The notes beneath the pieces were generated by a model that searched no databases, was not told where the DNA came from, and saw nothing but the letters and a program-made list of their open reading frames with translations. Shown piece by piece: positions 18,896 to 28,663 of a stretch of 64,000 nucleotides of DNA; the first letter of the stretch is position 1; each line of letters begins with the position of its first letter. The stretch is from NCBI RefSeq assembly GCF_018100985.1, contig NZ_JAGJEI010000006.1, forward strand, positions 1 to 64,000, read 5' to 3'. The translations under genes were made by a program, and so were the position numbers. This stretch comes from Pseudoalteromonas sp. MMG007. Lineage in GTDB: Bacteria; Pseudomonadota; Gammaproteobacteria; Enterobacterales; Alteromonadaceae.

Positions 18896-20914
18896 ATGAA
18901 ACTCAATCCTAAACAAGATGAAGCAGTAAAATATATTAGTGGTCCATGCTTAGTGTTAGCTGGCGCAGGCTCTGGTAAAACTCGTGTTATAACAAATAAA
19001 ATTGCTTACTTGGTACAACAATGTGAATACAAAGCGCGAAATATTGCAGCTGTAACGTTTACAAATAAAGCCGCTAAAGAGATGCGTGAGCGCGTATTAC
19101 AAACGCTTAGTAAGCAAGAGGCAAAAGGATTATGGGTATCAACGTTTCATACCTTAGGCCTTGAAATAATAAAAAAAGAGTTAAAAACGTTAGGCTTTAA
19201 AGAGGGCTTTTCGTTATTTGATGATCAAGACACAAACCAGCTTTTAAACGATTTAACAGAAGACGAATTAAAAAACGATAAAGACTTACTCAAGCTATTA
19301 AAAATGCAAATAGGCAATTGGAAAAATGAACTCGTTTTACCAGAGCAAGCAGTGCGTGAGGCACGTGATGCACAGCAGTCTTTATTTGCGCAGCTATATG
19401 CGCGTTATCAAATTCAGCTACGGGCCTATAACGCATTAGATTTTGATGATCTTATTATGATCCCAACGTTGTTACTTACTAATAACGAGACTTCTCGAGA
19501 GCGATGGCAACAGCGCTTTAAGTACTTGCTAGTGGATGAGTATCAAGATACCAATACCAGTCAATATCAGCTTGTTAAGCTACTTGTTGGCGAGCGCGCA
19601 CGTTTTACTGTGGTAGGTGATGATGACCAATCTATTTACTCATGGCGTGGTGCAAGGCCGCAAAACTTAATTCTTTTAAGTAAAGACTACCCAGGCCTTA
19701 GGCTAATAAAGCTTGAGCAAAACTACCGTAGTGCACAACGGATTCTTAAATCGGCAAATATACTGATTGCAAATAACCCGCACGATATTGAAAAGAAATT
19801 ATTTAGTGAGTTAGGTTACGGCGAACCCATTAAAGTAATTGGTTGTCGTGATGAAGAGCACGAGTCGGAGCGTGTGGTTGCAGAGATCATATCTCATAAG
19901 TTTATGAAGCGAACGAGTTATAAAGATTACGCTATTTTGTATCGCGGGAATCATCAGGCTCGTGGTTTTGAAAAATCATTAATGAGCAACCGAATACCCT
20001 ATAAAATAAGCGGTGGAATGTCGTTTTTCTCTCGCTCAGAAATTAAAGATATTATGGCGTATCTACGCTTACTCGTTAATCAGGATGACGATAACGCCTT
20101 TTTACGTATTGTTAATACACCGCGTCGTGAAATAGGTACAGTCACCCTTGAAAAGTTAGGAACGCTTGCAAACGAAAAGCACCAAAGTTTATTTGCCACC
20201 TGTTTTGATAACGACTTAGGCTACAGACTTAAAGGCCGTGGCTTAAATGCACTTTCGGGGTTTGCTCGCTGGGTAGTGGAGTTATCTGATAATGCAGTGC
20301 GCAGCGATACACTCGAAGCCGTCAAAGATTTGGTTCGTAACATAAACTACGAAGCGTACTTGTATGAGTCATCACCGAGTGCAAAAGCGGCTGAAATGCG
20401 AATGAAGAACGTTTCTGAATTATATCGATGGATCACCGATATGCTCACAGGCGATGCTGACAATGAGCCGATGACGCTCGCTGAAGTTGTAAGTAAACTA
20501 ACCCTTCGCGATATGCTTGAGCGCAACGAGGAAGAAGATGAGTCAGATGCAGTGCAACTACTTACTCTGCATGCATCAAAAGGCTTAGAGTACCCGTATG
20601 TGTTTATGGTTGGTATGGAAGAGGGGCTTTTACCTCACCAAGTAAGTATTGATGAAGACAATGTTGATGAAGAGCGCCGCTTGGCTTATGTAGGTATTAC
20701 CCGTGCCCAACAAGAGTTGACACTAACGTATGCAAAAATACGTCGTCAGTTTGGAGAAACATCGCAAACGGAGCTAAGCCGGTTTGTACAAGAGTTACCG
20801 CAAGACGATTTGGCGTTTGAGAATAAAAAAGCGCCTAACACTCAAGCTGAGCGAATGGAAAAAGGTCAAGCTCGTGTTGCAAACTTACGGGCTATGCTTA
20901 AAAAGCCAGAGTAG
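18896..20914 (+). CDS. rep: ATP-dependent DNA helicase Rep
   Basis: Superfamily 1A 3'-5' helicase that clears proteins ahead of replication forks and aids PriC-dependent restart. ATG 18896 (MKLNPKQ) is chosen over the in-frame TTG 18887 because it matches the E. coli N-terminus; length is then 672 (E. coli 673). Motif I GAGSGKT, Ia [50 protein letters not shown] and VI VGITRAQ are all present. Single gene, divergent from ubiK. Confidence 0.96.
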   Translation: MKLNPKQDEAVKYISGPCLVLAGAGSGKTRVITNKIAYLVQQCEYKARNIAAVTFTNKAAKEMRERVLQTLSKQEAKGLWVSTFHTLGLEIIKKELKTLGFKEGFSLFDDQDTNQLLNDLTEDELKNDKDLLKLLKMQIGNWKNELVLPEQAVREARDAQQSLFAQLYARYQIQLRAYNALDFDDLIMIPTLLLTNNETSRERWQQRFKYLLVDEYQDTNTSQYQLVKLLVGERARFTVVGDDDQSIYSWRGARPQNLILLSKDYPGLRLIKLEQNYRSAQRILKSANILIANNPHDIEKKLFSELGYGEPIKVIGCRDEEHESERVVAEIISHKFMKRTSYKDYAILYRGNHQARGFEKSLMSNRIPYKISGGMSFFSRSEIKDIMAYLRLLVNQDDDNAFLRIVNTPRREIGTVTLEKLGTLANEKHQSLFATCFDNDLGYRLKGRGLNALSGFARWVVELSDNAVRSDTLEAVKDLVRNINYEAYLYESSPSAKAAEMRMKNVSELYRWITDMLTGDADNEPMTLAEVVSKLTLRDMLERNEEEDESDAVQLLTLHASKGLEYPYVFMVGMEEGLLPHQVSIDEDNVDEERRLAYVGITRAQQELTLTYAKIRRQFGETSQTELSRFVQELPQDDLAFENKKAPNTQAERMEKGQARVANLRAMLKKPE

Positions 20915-20930
20915 CTTAACTTAGCTGCGA

Positions 20931-23483
20931 CTAAGACACCGCAGATATGTTTTGTGTGTGTGTGAGCGTGTGCTGCTTACCTACAAAAAAAGCTAATCCG
21001 TGCTTATCTAATAGGGCTCTAAAATTAAGTATGGACGGGCCATTTGCAATCACTTTCATATTCTTAAGCTGGGTAATTGCAAGTACCCCCTGTAGCTGTA
21101 AATCAACGCTATCTTGTTGTAATACACGTTTACTAAATGTTGAGCTAAGTAGTAAATAATCAAAGTCTATTTCAGTTAGTAAGTTTAGCTCGCACCTATC
21201 CTTGGCAAAGTTATTAAGCCCTACAGAAAACCCTAACTGGGATAACTTTTTAAGGTTATCTATTTGCATAGCACTGGCATGGCGAATTTCTTGCTCATCA
21301 AATAATAAGCAAAGCTGACTTTGCCCTTGTTGTTTATTCAATACCTCGGTAAAAACAATAAACTCCAGTTGTTCAAGCAAAATACTTGAACAGGGTACAA
21401 GTGCCATTGCGACCCCCGCACTAATGGCTTGTGAATACGCTTGTTGCAATAATTCTAATTCAACTTGTACGTGCTGATCTTTATCAGTTGCAAACTTTTT
21501 CAAAATATCAAAACTAGTGCAACCTAAAACAGGGTGTTCGCCAAAGGCTTCAAATAAAGACTCTGATTGAAATTGTTCATTAAGTGTAATAATTTCGCTG
21601 CTTTTAAAATGCATTGGGAGCAGGTCTAGATGATGAAGTGTTTGTGATTCTTGTGTAGGAATTGATTGCGTTAATAATGGATGATAGAGCTCGTAGCGGT
21701 CTCGACCTGAATTTTTAGCATAATACATCGCTGCATCCGCATCACGTATAATTTCATCTGTATGAGTATATTGTGGTTGTGAAAACGTAATACCAATACT
21801 AGCACCACTTTTAATACACGTGCCTTTACTGCAAAATGGTTTTTTCATTATCTCAATAATACGGTTCGCAACATCTTCTGCTTGTTGTGGTTCAGTTAGA
21901 TGAGTTAATAAAATAACAAATTCATCGCCACCTAAACGTGCAAGTAAATCATGCTCACGTATACAATGAGCAAACAAATCACCCACGCTTATTAAAAACT
22001 GATCGCCAGCTTGATGCCCTAGCTGATCGTTTATATCTTTAAATTTATCTAAATCAATAAACAGTACAGCAAAATGATGCTCTGGAAAGCGCTGATAATT
22101 TTGTAGTGTTTTTTCTAGCTGTGTTAAAAATAAGCTACGGTTGGGTAAGCCAGTTAATGAGTCGTGATGAGCATCGTGATAAAGTTGCTGTTCAATTTTT
22201 TTTCGCTCATCTATTTGCATTTGCAAATGCAGATTTGTTTGTTGAAGCTCTTTTGTTTTTTCACTAACTCTAAACTCAAGCTCTTGGTGACTTTTTTCAA
22301 TAGCTTGATTAGCTAGCTTAGTTTGTAAAACAGCTGCAATTTGGTGGGATACAAAGGTAATTAGTTCACTGTCGTCTTGACTGAAAATGTGTTTGTTATT
22401 ATACGCTTGGCAAACAATTAAGCCCATTACACCTTGCGATGTTTTGAGAGGAGCACCAAGCCAACTCGTTGCTTTTTGCTCTAAAGGGACAGGGGCTGAG
22501 CGTTGTACTACGCCGCTTTTTAATAGCTCCCTAGCTCTACAAGGGTGTATGAGTTGTGTTTGCTCAGTACTAATTACTAACTCACTATAACCTTTAGCAA
22601 AACGCCGTGGCTTTGCTATCTCTCTAAATTCATCAGCGTAATAGGGAAAGTCTATCCATCCACTGTCTTTGTTATATAGCGCAATATATAAGTTGTCGGC
22701 ATAAGTAATGGTTTTTATTATTTGATGTATTTGAAGATAGGCATCATCAAGATTTTTTGCTTGTGTGGCAAGCTCAGAAATTTTAAATAATATTTGTTGT
22801 CTTTGTAGTGCGTGTCTTCGTTGCTCCACTTCAATATTCAACGCATCATTACTTTGCGTAAGTGCACGGGTACGAATTTTTACTTCTGACTCAAGTAACT
22901 CACGTTTTTTTACCCGCTCAATTGCCGTTGCCAAATAAAGCGACATTACTTCTAATAGCTGTATTTGTTCACCGCTATACCCTTGCTGGGTATCGTAACT
23001 TTGTGCCGCGAGTACCCCTATAATATTTTTTTCTTGATAAACAGGTACGCCTACCCAATGCTCTGCGGGTGTTCCTAATGCTTTAAACAAGCCATTAGCT
23101 GCAGCTTGCTGCATTTGCTTTTTAGTAAAGTAGGTTGTTTTACCCTGCTTAAAGATATAACCCGTAGCCCCTTCATCAAAACTATTAGATTGGTTTAGTG
23201 GAACAGCAATCCCGTCTTTTTCATCTGAAAAATAAGAGAGTTCCAATGAATTGTTATACGAATTGGAAAGCACCACATAAAAGCTTTTGCTCGGTAAGTA
23301 TTTTTGCAATATATCGTGGATGGCAGGGTAAAGTAGGGTTAACTCGGCAACAGTGCTCGCTTGCTCTGATAATTGTATCAGGGCACTTTGTAGATGGTGA
23401 GATTGCTTGTACTTTTCTAATAGCGCTTTGAGCTTTTTATTTTGATACGCTAACTTACTCGGTACAGTGAGTTTATCTTCCAA
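20931..23483 (-). CDS. GAF-GAF-GGDEF protein with degenerate EAL-like C-terminus
   Basis: 850 residues, no signal peptide or membrane segment, so cytoplasmic. Order: N-terminal coiled region (10-30), GAF domain (about 40-190), coiled linker, second GAF (about 240-390), coiled coil (395-430), and a GGDEF domain (about 435-595) with intact RLGGDEF and an RxxD product-inhibition site (REHD) five residues before GGDEF; it should make cyclic di-GMP. The last 230 residues follow the EAL fold pattern, but the catalytic motifs are lost: NNFAKD stands where DDFGTG is expected, and no EAL-x-R is seen. The tail probably does not hydrolyse cyclic di-GMP. The GAF ligand is unknown. Confidence 0.87.
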   Translation of the reverse strand: MEDKLTVPSKLAYQNKKLKALLEKYKQSHHLQSALIQLSEQASTVAELTLLYPAIHDILQKYLPSKSFYVVLSNSYNNSLELSYFSDEKDGIAVPLNQSNSFDEGATGYIFKQGKTTYFTKKQMQQAAANGLFKALGTPAEHWVGVPVYQEKNIIGVLAAQSYDTQQGYSGEQIQLLEVMSLYLATAIERVKKRELLESEVKIRTRALTQSNDALNIEVEQRRHALQRQQILFKISELATQAKNLDDAYLQIHQIIKTITYADNLYIALYNKDSGWIDFPYYADEFREIAKPRRFAKGYSELVISTEQTQLIHPCRARELLKSGVVQRSAPVPLEQKATSWLGAPLKTSQGVMGLIVCQAYNNKHIFSQDDSELITFVSHQIAAVLQTKLANQAIEKSHQELEFRVSEKTKELQQTNLHLQMQIDERKKIEQQLYHDAHHDSLTGLPNRSLFLTQLEKTLQNYQRFPEHHFAVLFIDLDKFKDINDQLGHQAGDQFLISVGDLFAHCIREHDLLARLGGDEFVILLTHLTEPQQAEDVANRIIEIMKKPFCSKGTCIKSGASIGITFSQPQYTHTDEIIRDADAAMYYAKNSGRDRYELYHPLLTQSIPTQESQTLHHLDLLPMHFKSSEIITLNEQFQSESLFEAFGEHPVLGCTSFDILKKFATDKDQHVQVELELLQQAYSQAISAGVAMALVPCSSILLEQLEFIVFTEVLNKQQGQSQLCLLFDEQEIRHASAMQIDNLKKLSQLGFSVGLNNFAKDRCELNLLTEIDFDYLLLSSTFSKRVLQQDSVDLQLQGVLAITQLKNMKVIANGPSILNFRALLDKHGLAFFVGKQHTLTHTQNISAVS

Positions 23484-23599
23484 TGACGTTGACCGGCGAT
23501 TTTTTATTGTATAGTTATTGTTCTTATAATTTCACTTTTAAGGGGACAGGTCAAGTAAGTATTGTGGTAAAAATGTGGCTAAAAGCGTTAAAAAGGCAT

Positions 23600-23626
23600 T
23601 AAAAAAGGCCTACCTAAGGTAAGCCT
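23600..23626 (-). terminator. terminator after the cytochrome c5 gene
   Basis: On the minus strand AAGGCTTACC and GGTAGGCCTT pair with one mismatch around a short loop, then TTTTTT; 22 bases past the cytochrome stop. Confidence 0.8.
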
Positions 23627-23647
23627 TCTTACATTACTAAATAGTAT

Positions 23648-24043
23648 TTACTTAGATGTCATGAAATCGATAGCAGCGCTAATCTCGTCATCAGAACAAT
23701 CCATACAAGTCCCTTTAGGCGGCATTGCATTAAAACCATTTAGTGCGTGCTCAAGTAAAGTATCTTTACCTTTGGCTATACGCGGTGCCCAGTCATCAGC
23801 TGATTTAGGCGCGCCTAATGCACCAGTACCATGACATGCAAAACAAGCACCTTGGTAAACCTGCTCACCTGAACGTGGGCCTGTAGGCTCAGCAGCAACA
23901 GCCGCTTTGTCGCCTTCAAGGTATACAGCACCAACCGGCGCGAGACGTTTTTTTATTGCATCTTCAGTCATAGAATTATCATATGGCTGTGCGTATGCGG
24001 TGGTTGCTAGCATTACTAATGCTGCAGCTGTTAGTTTTTTCAT
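23648..24043 (-). CDS. cytochrome c5-like periplasmic monoheme cytochrome
   Basis: 131 residues. A signal peptide (cleavage after Ala-Tyr-Ala, about residue 18) exports it to the periplasm. A single heme site CFACH sits at about residue 80, with a downstream Met in NAMPPKG as the likely second axial ligand. A CxxC pair (CMDC) near the C-terminus fits the disulfide of the cytochrome c5 family. It probably passes electrons to a terminal oxidase or reductase. The unusually long stretch before the heme domain is also typical of c5. A 14-base palindrome lies 132 bases upstream of its start. Confidence 0.9.
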   Translation of the reverse strand: MKKLTAAALVMLATTAYAQPYDNSMTEDAIKKRLAPVGAVYLEGDKAAVAAEPTGPRSGEQVYQGACFACHGTGALGAPKSADDWAPRIAKGKDTLLEHALNGFNAMPPKGTCMDCSDDEISAAIDFMTSK

Positions 24044-24174
24044 TTTGCCTTGCTCACTTCGATTTGAACGTGATCAATCACGATTATAGATGACGGAAAT
24101 TAAACCGATTATAACTCTCTGAAGCAATTTATAAAACGCTAAGAGGCTATTTTATTAATAAAACTGACTAATTT

Positions 24175-24188
24175 TTGCGTTAACGCAA
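24175..24188. promoter_or_regulatory. perfect 14-bp palindrome upstream of the cytochrome c5 gene
   Basis: TTGCGTTAACGCAA, a perfect palindrome in AT-rich intergenic DNA. It looks like an operator for a dimeric regulator, but I cannot assign one. Confidence 0.45.
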
Positions 24189-24268
24189 TAAAATTTAAAA
24201 ATTAACGTTATTTTGTAAAGTAAACAAATAAAGTTAATGTGCTACATTACAAGCAAAGTCATTTTAAG

Positions 24269-24916
24269 TTAGCTCATAGATAATACGCTGCGTACAAGTT
24301 TTTCGATCCCTGCATCGGCTTCAACAAGCGATTGTGCAAGCATATATGCAGGGGTGGTTACTAATTTGTTTGATTGATCAATTACAATATCGTCAACCGC
24401 ACAGTCTACGTGCTTAGAGCCGAGCGATGTTAATGCGTTTGCAATATCTTCATCAGTGCCGATAGTAAGTGAAGCATCATCATAAATAAAGGGGATCAAA
24501 GCCGGAGCTATACACATATAACCTGCTGGCTTTTTAGCTTTTGCAAATGCTTTACCCGCTTCAAGTACCCCAGCGTTGATAGTTGCATTTGCACCATTAA
24601 GAGCAAAGTCACATAAGTTTTTTGCTGCACCAAAACCACCAGGAACAATGAGCGCGTCAAATTGTTGTACGTCTAATTCTTTCAGCGATTTAATGTCGCC
24701 TCTAGCAATTCGTGCGGCTTCAACAAGCACATTACGCGTTTCAGGCATTTCTTCACCCGTGATATGATTTATAGTGTGATGCTGCGCTATATCTGGTGCA
24801 AAACACTGATAGTTAGCATCATTTTTAGCTATATGTAATAAGCTAAGTACAGCTTCATTAATTTCACTACCATCAAAAACACCAGACCCTGCTAAAATTA
24901 CGGCTACTTTTTTCAT
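24269..24916 (-). CDS. elbB: ElbB/ES1 family glyoxalase-like protein
   Basis: 215 residues, a class I glutamine amidotransferase-like fold of the ElbB (ES1) group. In E. coli ElbB is reported to have weak glyoxalase III activity and has been linked with isoprenoid synthesis. The N-terminus VILAGSGVFDGSEINEA, the central VPGGFGAAKNLCDFA and the nucleophile-elbow cysteine in GYMCIAPAL are the expected motifs. Cytoplasmic, single gene with ATG at 24916 after AGGAGC on the minus strand. Confidence 0.93.
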   Translation of the reverse strand: MKKVAVILAGSGVFDGSEINEAVLSLLHIAKNDANYQCFAPDIAQHHTINHITGEEMPETRNVLVEAARIARGDIKSLKELDVQQFDALIVPGGFGAAKNLCDFALNGANATINAGVLEAGKAFAKAKKPAGYMCIAPALIPFIYDDASLTIGTDEDIANALTSLGSKHVDCAVDDIVIDQSNKLVTTPAYMLAQSLVEADAGIEKLVRSVLSMS

Positions 24917-25440
24917 GCTTTTGTGCTCCTAAAATCATTTTCATAAGTCGATTGGGTGAAGTCTAACATGCTCAAAATTTCTCGTTAAAATAAATTTTTA
25001 GTATAAAAAGCATTCGCTGAGCAAGTTATTTTGCGGTTTATGCCATTTGCGATCACTTCGCCTCTAAAAAAATTATAAAGGATCGCTATGATCTTTGATC
25101 CATTATGCTAGAATACTCCTCCGGTTATTTAAATGGATACAAATAATCAAAGTGACTAACAGCGGATGTAACAGTTAGAAAACCTTTTTCCACATTGGTT
25201 TAAAATAATAAAAAAAGAACCTCGTATTATCTTTTTTAAACAAAAACAAGCAGTTAAAGTATTTTCTAAGCATTTCATATTGCTTCGGAAGAATAGCCTG
25301 TGGCTGTTATCTACATACTTATCCACAGCTTGCTCTAATTTATATACCACGACGGATGATAATTCACAGTCGTTTTATTTACTGCCTTATGGCATGCTTA
25401 CAATTACCTTAATTTTTTGTATTTAGGATCCAAATTCACC
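24917..25440. other. polA upstream region without a gene
   Basis: About 520 bases with no credible coding frame. Contents: the elbB promoter side on the left; a cluster of GATC sites at about 25050-25102, including a GGATC/GATCC inverted pair; DnaA-box-like sites at 25186, 25307 and 25319; and AT-rich DNA up to polA. No clear sigma-70 promoter could be fixed. Confidence 0.55.
25186..25327 (+). promoter_or_regulatory. cluster of DnaA-box-like sites upstream of polA
   Basis: TTATCCACA at 25319-25327 is a perfect DnaA box. TTATCTACA at 25307-25315 and TTTTCCACA at 25186-25194 each differ by one base. The two right-hand boxes are 12 bases apart in the same orientation. DnaA has been reported to stimulate polA expression in E. 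coli, so a regulatory role is plausible; an origin is less likely here. Confidence 0.5.
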
Positions 25441-28176
25441 ATGGCTCAGATCCCCGAAAACCCACTCATTTTAGTTGATGGCTCTTCATATTTATTTCGT
25501 GCTTATCATTCTCCGCCGCATTTAACTAATTCAAAAGGCGAGGCTACCGGGGCTATTTACGGTGTGATCAACATGCTTAAAAGCCTGATCAGACAATATG
25601 ATCCGTCGCACATGGTAGTGGTGTTTGATGCCAAAGGTAAAACTTTTCGTAATGATATGTATAGCGAGTATAAAGCTAACCGCCCGCCTATGCCGGACGA
25701 CTTACGCACGCAAATAGCACCAATACACAGCATTATTAAAGCAATGGGTTTTCCGCTTATTAGCATTGAAGGTGTTGAAGCCGATGATGTAATTGGCACC
25801 TTTGCACGCATTGCATCAGAGCAAAAACGTCATGTACTCGTTTCAACGGGTGATAAAGACATGGCTCAGCTTGTAAATGAGCATGTAACACTTATTAATA
25901 CCATGACCGACAGTATTTCAGACCCACAAACCGTAGTAGAAAAATTTGGGGTAGGTCCAGAGCTAATTATTGATTATTTAGCATTGATGGGTGACAAGGT
26001 TGATAATATACCAGGTGTTGAAGGGTGCGGTCCTAAAACAGCTGTTAAGTGGCTTCAAAAATACGGATCGCTTCAAGGTGTAATGGATAACGCAGGCGAT
26101 ATTAAAGGTAAGATTGGTGAAAAGTTAGCAACAGCGCTTGATCATCTGCCTTTAAGCTATGAGCTTGCAACAATAAAATGTGATGTTGAGGTTGAATCTG
26201 ATCTTGATACCTTTAAGCTTCAAGAGCCAAATAAAGATGAGTTAATTGCATTATATGGTGAATGCGAATTTCGTCGTTGGTTAGCTGAGCTATTGGATGA
26301 TCCTAAAACCGCAGATACACATTTAGATGTGCCTACTGAGGCAAATGAGCTGCCAAAAGTTGAAGATGCACATTACGAAACTATTTTAACCGAATCACAA
26401 TTTGATACGCTTATTAAGCAGTTAAACAGTGCCGAGTTATTTGCGTTTGATACCGAAACAACCAGCCTTGATTATATGCAAGCGCAGTTAGTCGGTATGA
26501 GCTTTTCAGTAAAAGCGGGTGAAGCAGCTTACTTACCTGTTGCGCACGACTACCCAGGAGCACCAGAGCAATTAAGTCTTGAGTTTGTAATGCAAAAACT
26601 TGGGCCAATTTTAGCTGATGAAAATAAAGCCAAAGTAGGACAAAATCTTAAGTACGATAAAAGTGTGCTGGCTAATGCCGGTTATGAACTTAACGGTATT
26701 AAGTTTGACACTATGCTTGAGTCGTACGTATTTAATAGCGTAGGCACACGCCATGACATGGATTCATTAGCACTTAAATACCTAGGCCATAAAAATATTA
26801 GTTTTGAAGATATTGCTGGCAAAGGTAAAAAGCAGCTAACCTTTAACCAAATTGAGCTTGAAAAAGCCGCGCCTTATGCTGCTGAAGATGCGGATATAAC
26901 TCTGCGTTTACACGAAGTGCTGTGGCCTAAACTAGAGGCAGATGAAAAGCTAAAATCGGTATTTGAAGAAATAGAAATGCCTTTGGTAAATGTTATTTCG
27001 GATATTGAACGCACAGGTGTAGCAATTGATAGCAACATGCTTGCAGCGCACAGTCAACGCTTAGGTGAGCGTTTGCTTGAACTTGAAAAAGAAGCATTTG
27101 AAATAGCGGGCGAACCATTTAACTTAAGCTCACCAAAACAATTACAAGTTCTATTATTTGAAAAGCTTGAGCTGCCAGTTATTAAAAAAACACCTAAAGG
27201 TGCGCCTTCAACGGCTGAAGAGGTACTGCAAGAGCTTGCTCATGATTATCCATTACCAAAAGTAATTATTGAACATCGCGGATTATCTAAGCTTAAATCA
27301 ACGTATACCGACAAATTACCGTTAATGGTCAATGAGAAAACGCAACGTGTGCATACGTCTTATCATCAAGCGGTTACAGCAACAGGGCGTTTAAGCTCAA
27401 CCGATCCTAACTTACAAAATATACCAATTCGCTCTGAAGAGGGACGCCGTATTCGTGAAGCCTTTATAGCCGCAGAAGGTTATAAAATTGTAGCTGCCGA
27501 TTACAGCCAAATTGAGCTGCGTATTATGGCGCACTTATCGCAAGATAAAGGCCTACTTAATGCCTTTGCAAACGGTTTAGATGTTCACAGTGCAACTGCT
27601 GCTGAAGTGTTTGGTGTTGAGCTTGATGATGTAACCACAGATATGCGCCGTAAAGCTAAAGCAGTAAACTTTGGTTTAATTTATGGAATGTCAGCCTTTG
27701 GTTTAGCGCGTCAGCTTGATGTGCCACGCCACGAAGCGCAGCACTATATTGATAAATACTTTGAGCGTTTCCCTGGTGTACTTGAATACATGGAAACAAC
27801 CCGCGGAAAAGCCGCTGAAAATGGGTATGTTGAAACTATTTTTGGTCGTCGCCTGCATTTACCAGAAATCAATGCGCGCAATGGCGCTCGACGCAAAGGT
27901 GCTGAACGTGCAGCAATTAATGCACCAATGCAAGGCACAGCGGCAGACATTATTAAAAAAGCAATGTTAAGTGTACATAGCTGGGTAAGCGAGCAGGCAC
28001 CAAATACGATTAAGTTACTTATGCAAGTTCACGATGAACTGGTATTTGAGATTAAAACGGATTGTGCACAAGCGTACACAAAACAAATTTGTGAACTCAT
28101 GTCGCAAGCGGCCACACTTGATGTGCCTTTAATAGTAGAAGCCGATGAAGGTGAAAACTGGGAACAAGCTCACTAA
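25441..28176 (+). CDS. polA: DNA polymerase I
   Basis: Repair and Okazaki-fragment polymerase. From ATG 25441 it is 911 residues; the N-terminus PENPLILVDGSSYLFRAYH matches E. coli, so the in-frame TTG 25417 is rejected. The 5'-nuclease domain has VVFDAKGKTFR and the acidic cluster EGVEADDVIG; the 3'-5' exonuclease keeps its catalytic FDTETTSLD; the polymerase shows ADYSQIELRIMAHLS (motif A), RRKAKAVNFGLIYGMS (O helix) and VHDELVFE (motif C). All three activities look intact. Single gene with a terminator at 28198. Confidence 0.97.
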   Translation: MAQIPENPLILVDGSSYLFRAYHSPPHLTNSKGEATGAIYGVINMLKSLIRQYDPSHMVVVFDAKGKTFRNDMYSEYKANRPPMPDDLRTQIAPIHSIIKAMGFPLISIEGVEADDVIGTFARIASEQKRHVLVSTGDKDMAQLVNEHVTLINTMTDSISDPQTVVEKFGVGPELIIDYLALMGDKVDNIPGVEGCGPKTAVKWLQKYGSLQGVMDNAGDIKGKIGEKLATALDHLPLSYELATIKCDVEVESDLDTFKLQEPNKDELIALYGECEFRRWLAELLDDPKTADTHLDVPTEANELPKVEDAHYETILTESQFDTLIKQLNSAELFAFDTETTSLDYMQAQLVGMSFSVKAGEAAYLPVAHDYPGAPEQLSLEFVMQKLGPILADENKAKVGQNLKYDKSVLANAGYELNGIKFDTMLESYVFNSVGTRHDMDSLALKYLGHKNISFEDIAGKGKKQLTFNQIELEKAAPYAAEDADITLRLHEVLWPKLEADEKLKSVFEEIEMPLVNVISDIERTGVAIDSNMLAAHSQRLGERLLELEKEAFEIAGEPFNLSSPKQLQVLLFEKLELPVIKKTPKGAPSTAEEVLQELAHDYPLPKVIIEHRGLSKLKSTYTDKLPLMVNEKTQRVHTSYHQAVTATGRLSSTDPNLQNIPIRSEEGRRIREAFIAAEGYKIVAADYSQIELRIMAHLSQDKGLLNAFANGLDVHSATAAEVFGVELDDVTTDMRRKAKAVNFGLIYGMSAFGLARQLDVPRHEAQHYIDKYFERFPGVLEYMETTRGKAAENGYVETIFGRRLHLPEINARNGARRKGAERAAINAPMQGTAADIIKKAMLSVHSWVSEQAPNTIKLLMQVHDELVFEIKTDCAQAYTKQICELMSQAATLDVPLIVEADEGENWEQAH

Positions 28177-28197
28177 TACTTAATTATTTATTTACTT

Positions 28198-28222
28198 TAA
28201 AGCGCCACTAGGCGCTTTTTTT
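28198..28222 (+). terminator. terminator after polA
   Basis: AAAGCGCC-acta-GGCGCTTTTTTT, 22 bases past the polA stop. Confidence 0.92.
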
Positions 28223-28392
28223 ATGACTGTAAAAAACTAGCGCAATAATGATTTAGATTTTTGCTGTGAACAAGGTTTAGTTAAAAGTAGGTTAATTTAA
28301 GCAACTATTTGTATTAAATAGTTATATGTTCGTCAATTCGAACTGTTTTTAAGGAATATCATTGTATTTTTATGCGCTCTTTTGTTAAAGTC

Positions 28393-28512
28393 CCGCCCGT
28401 CCTCATCCTGTAGGACATCCTGTTGATGATGCATCTGAAAGGGTGCAACAAATTGATAGCTTCTCCCCAGTTTGCTATACCGGCCTGCCATATTTTTGGT
28501 GGGCCGTTTTTT
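28393..28512 (+). ncRNA. candidate small RNA at the spf (Spot 42) position
   Basis: Between the polA terminator and yceI lies about 120 bases with several potential hairpins (GTCC/GGAC at about 28399-28416, CATC/GATG just after, GCA/TGC around 28432-28445) and a strong terminator: CGGCCTGCCA (28481-28490) pairs fully, with two wobbles, with TGGTGGGCCG (28497-28506), then six T. A weak promoter TTGTAT-N17-TTAAAG lies at 28362-28390. There is no coding frame. E. coli carries spf just downstream of polA, but the conserved 5' end of Spot 42 is not recognisable here, so this is a positional candidate only. It could also be the 5' leader of yceI with an attenuator. Confidence 0.45.
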
Positions 28513-28663
28513 ATTCTGCTCCTAAAAACTCAGCTTTATTAATTTTGCTTATCGCGTTATCCATTCGTTACTTTGAGGTGGTTTGGGTACATCTCAGGTG
28601 ATACCATCAAAGTGCTATTATTTTGATTCCTATTATTTTCATTTTATTACTAAGGAGTGCGTT

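Noticed and set aside
25050..25440. Chromosomal origin near polA
   Set aside because: DnaA boxes and GATC sites are suggestive, but there is no AT-rich 13-mer array or mnmG/mioC/dnaA neighbour; regulation of polA is simpler.
28393..28512. Definite Spot 42 call
   Set aside because: Only position and terminator type agree; the conserved 5' sequence is not visible.
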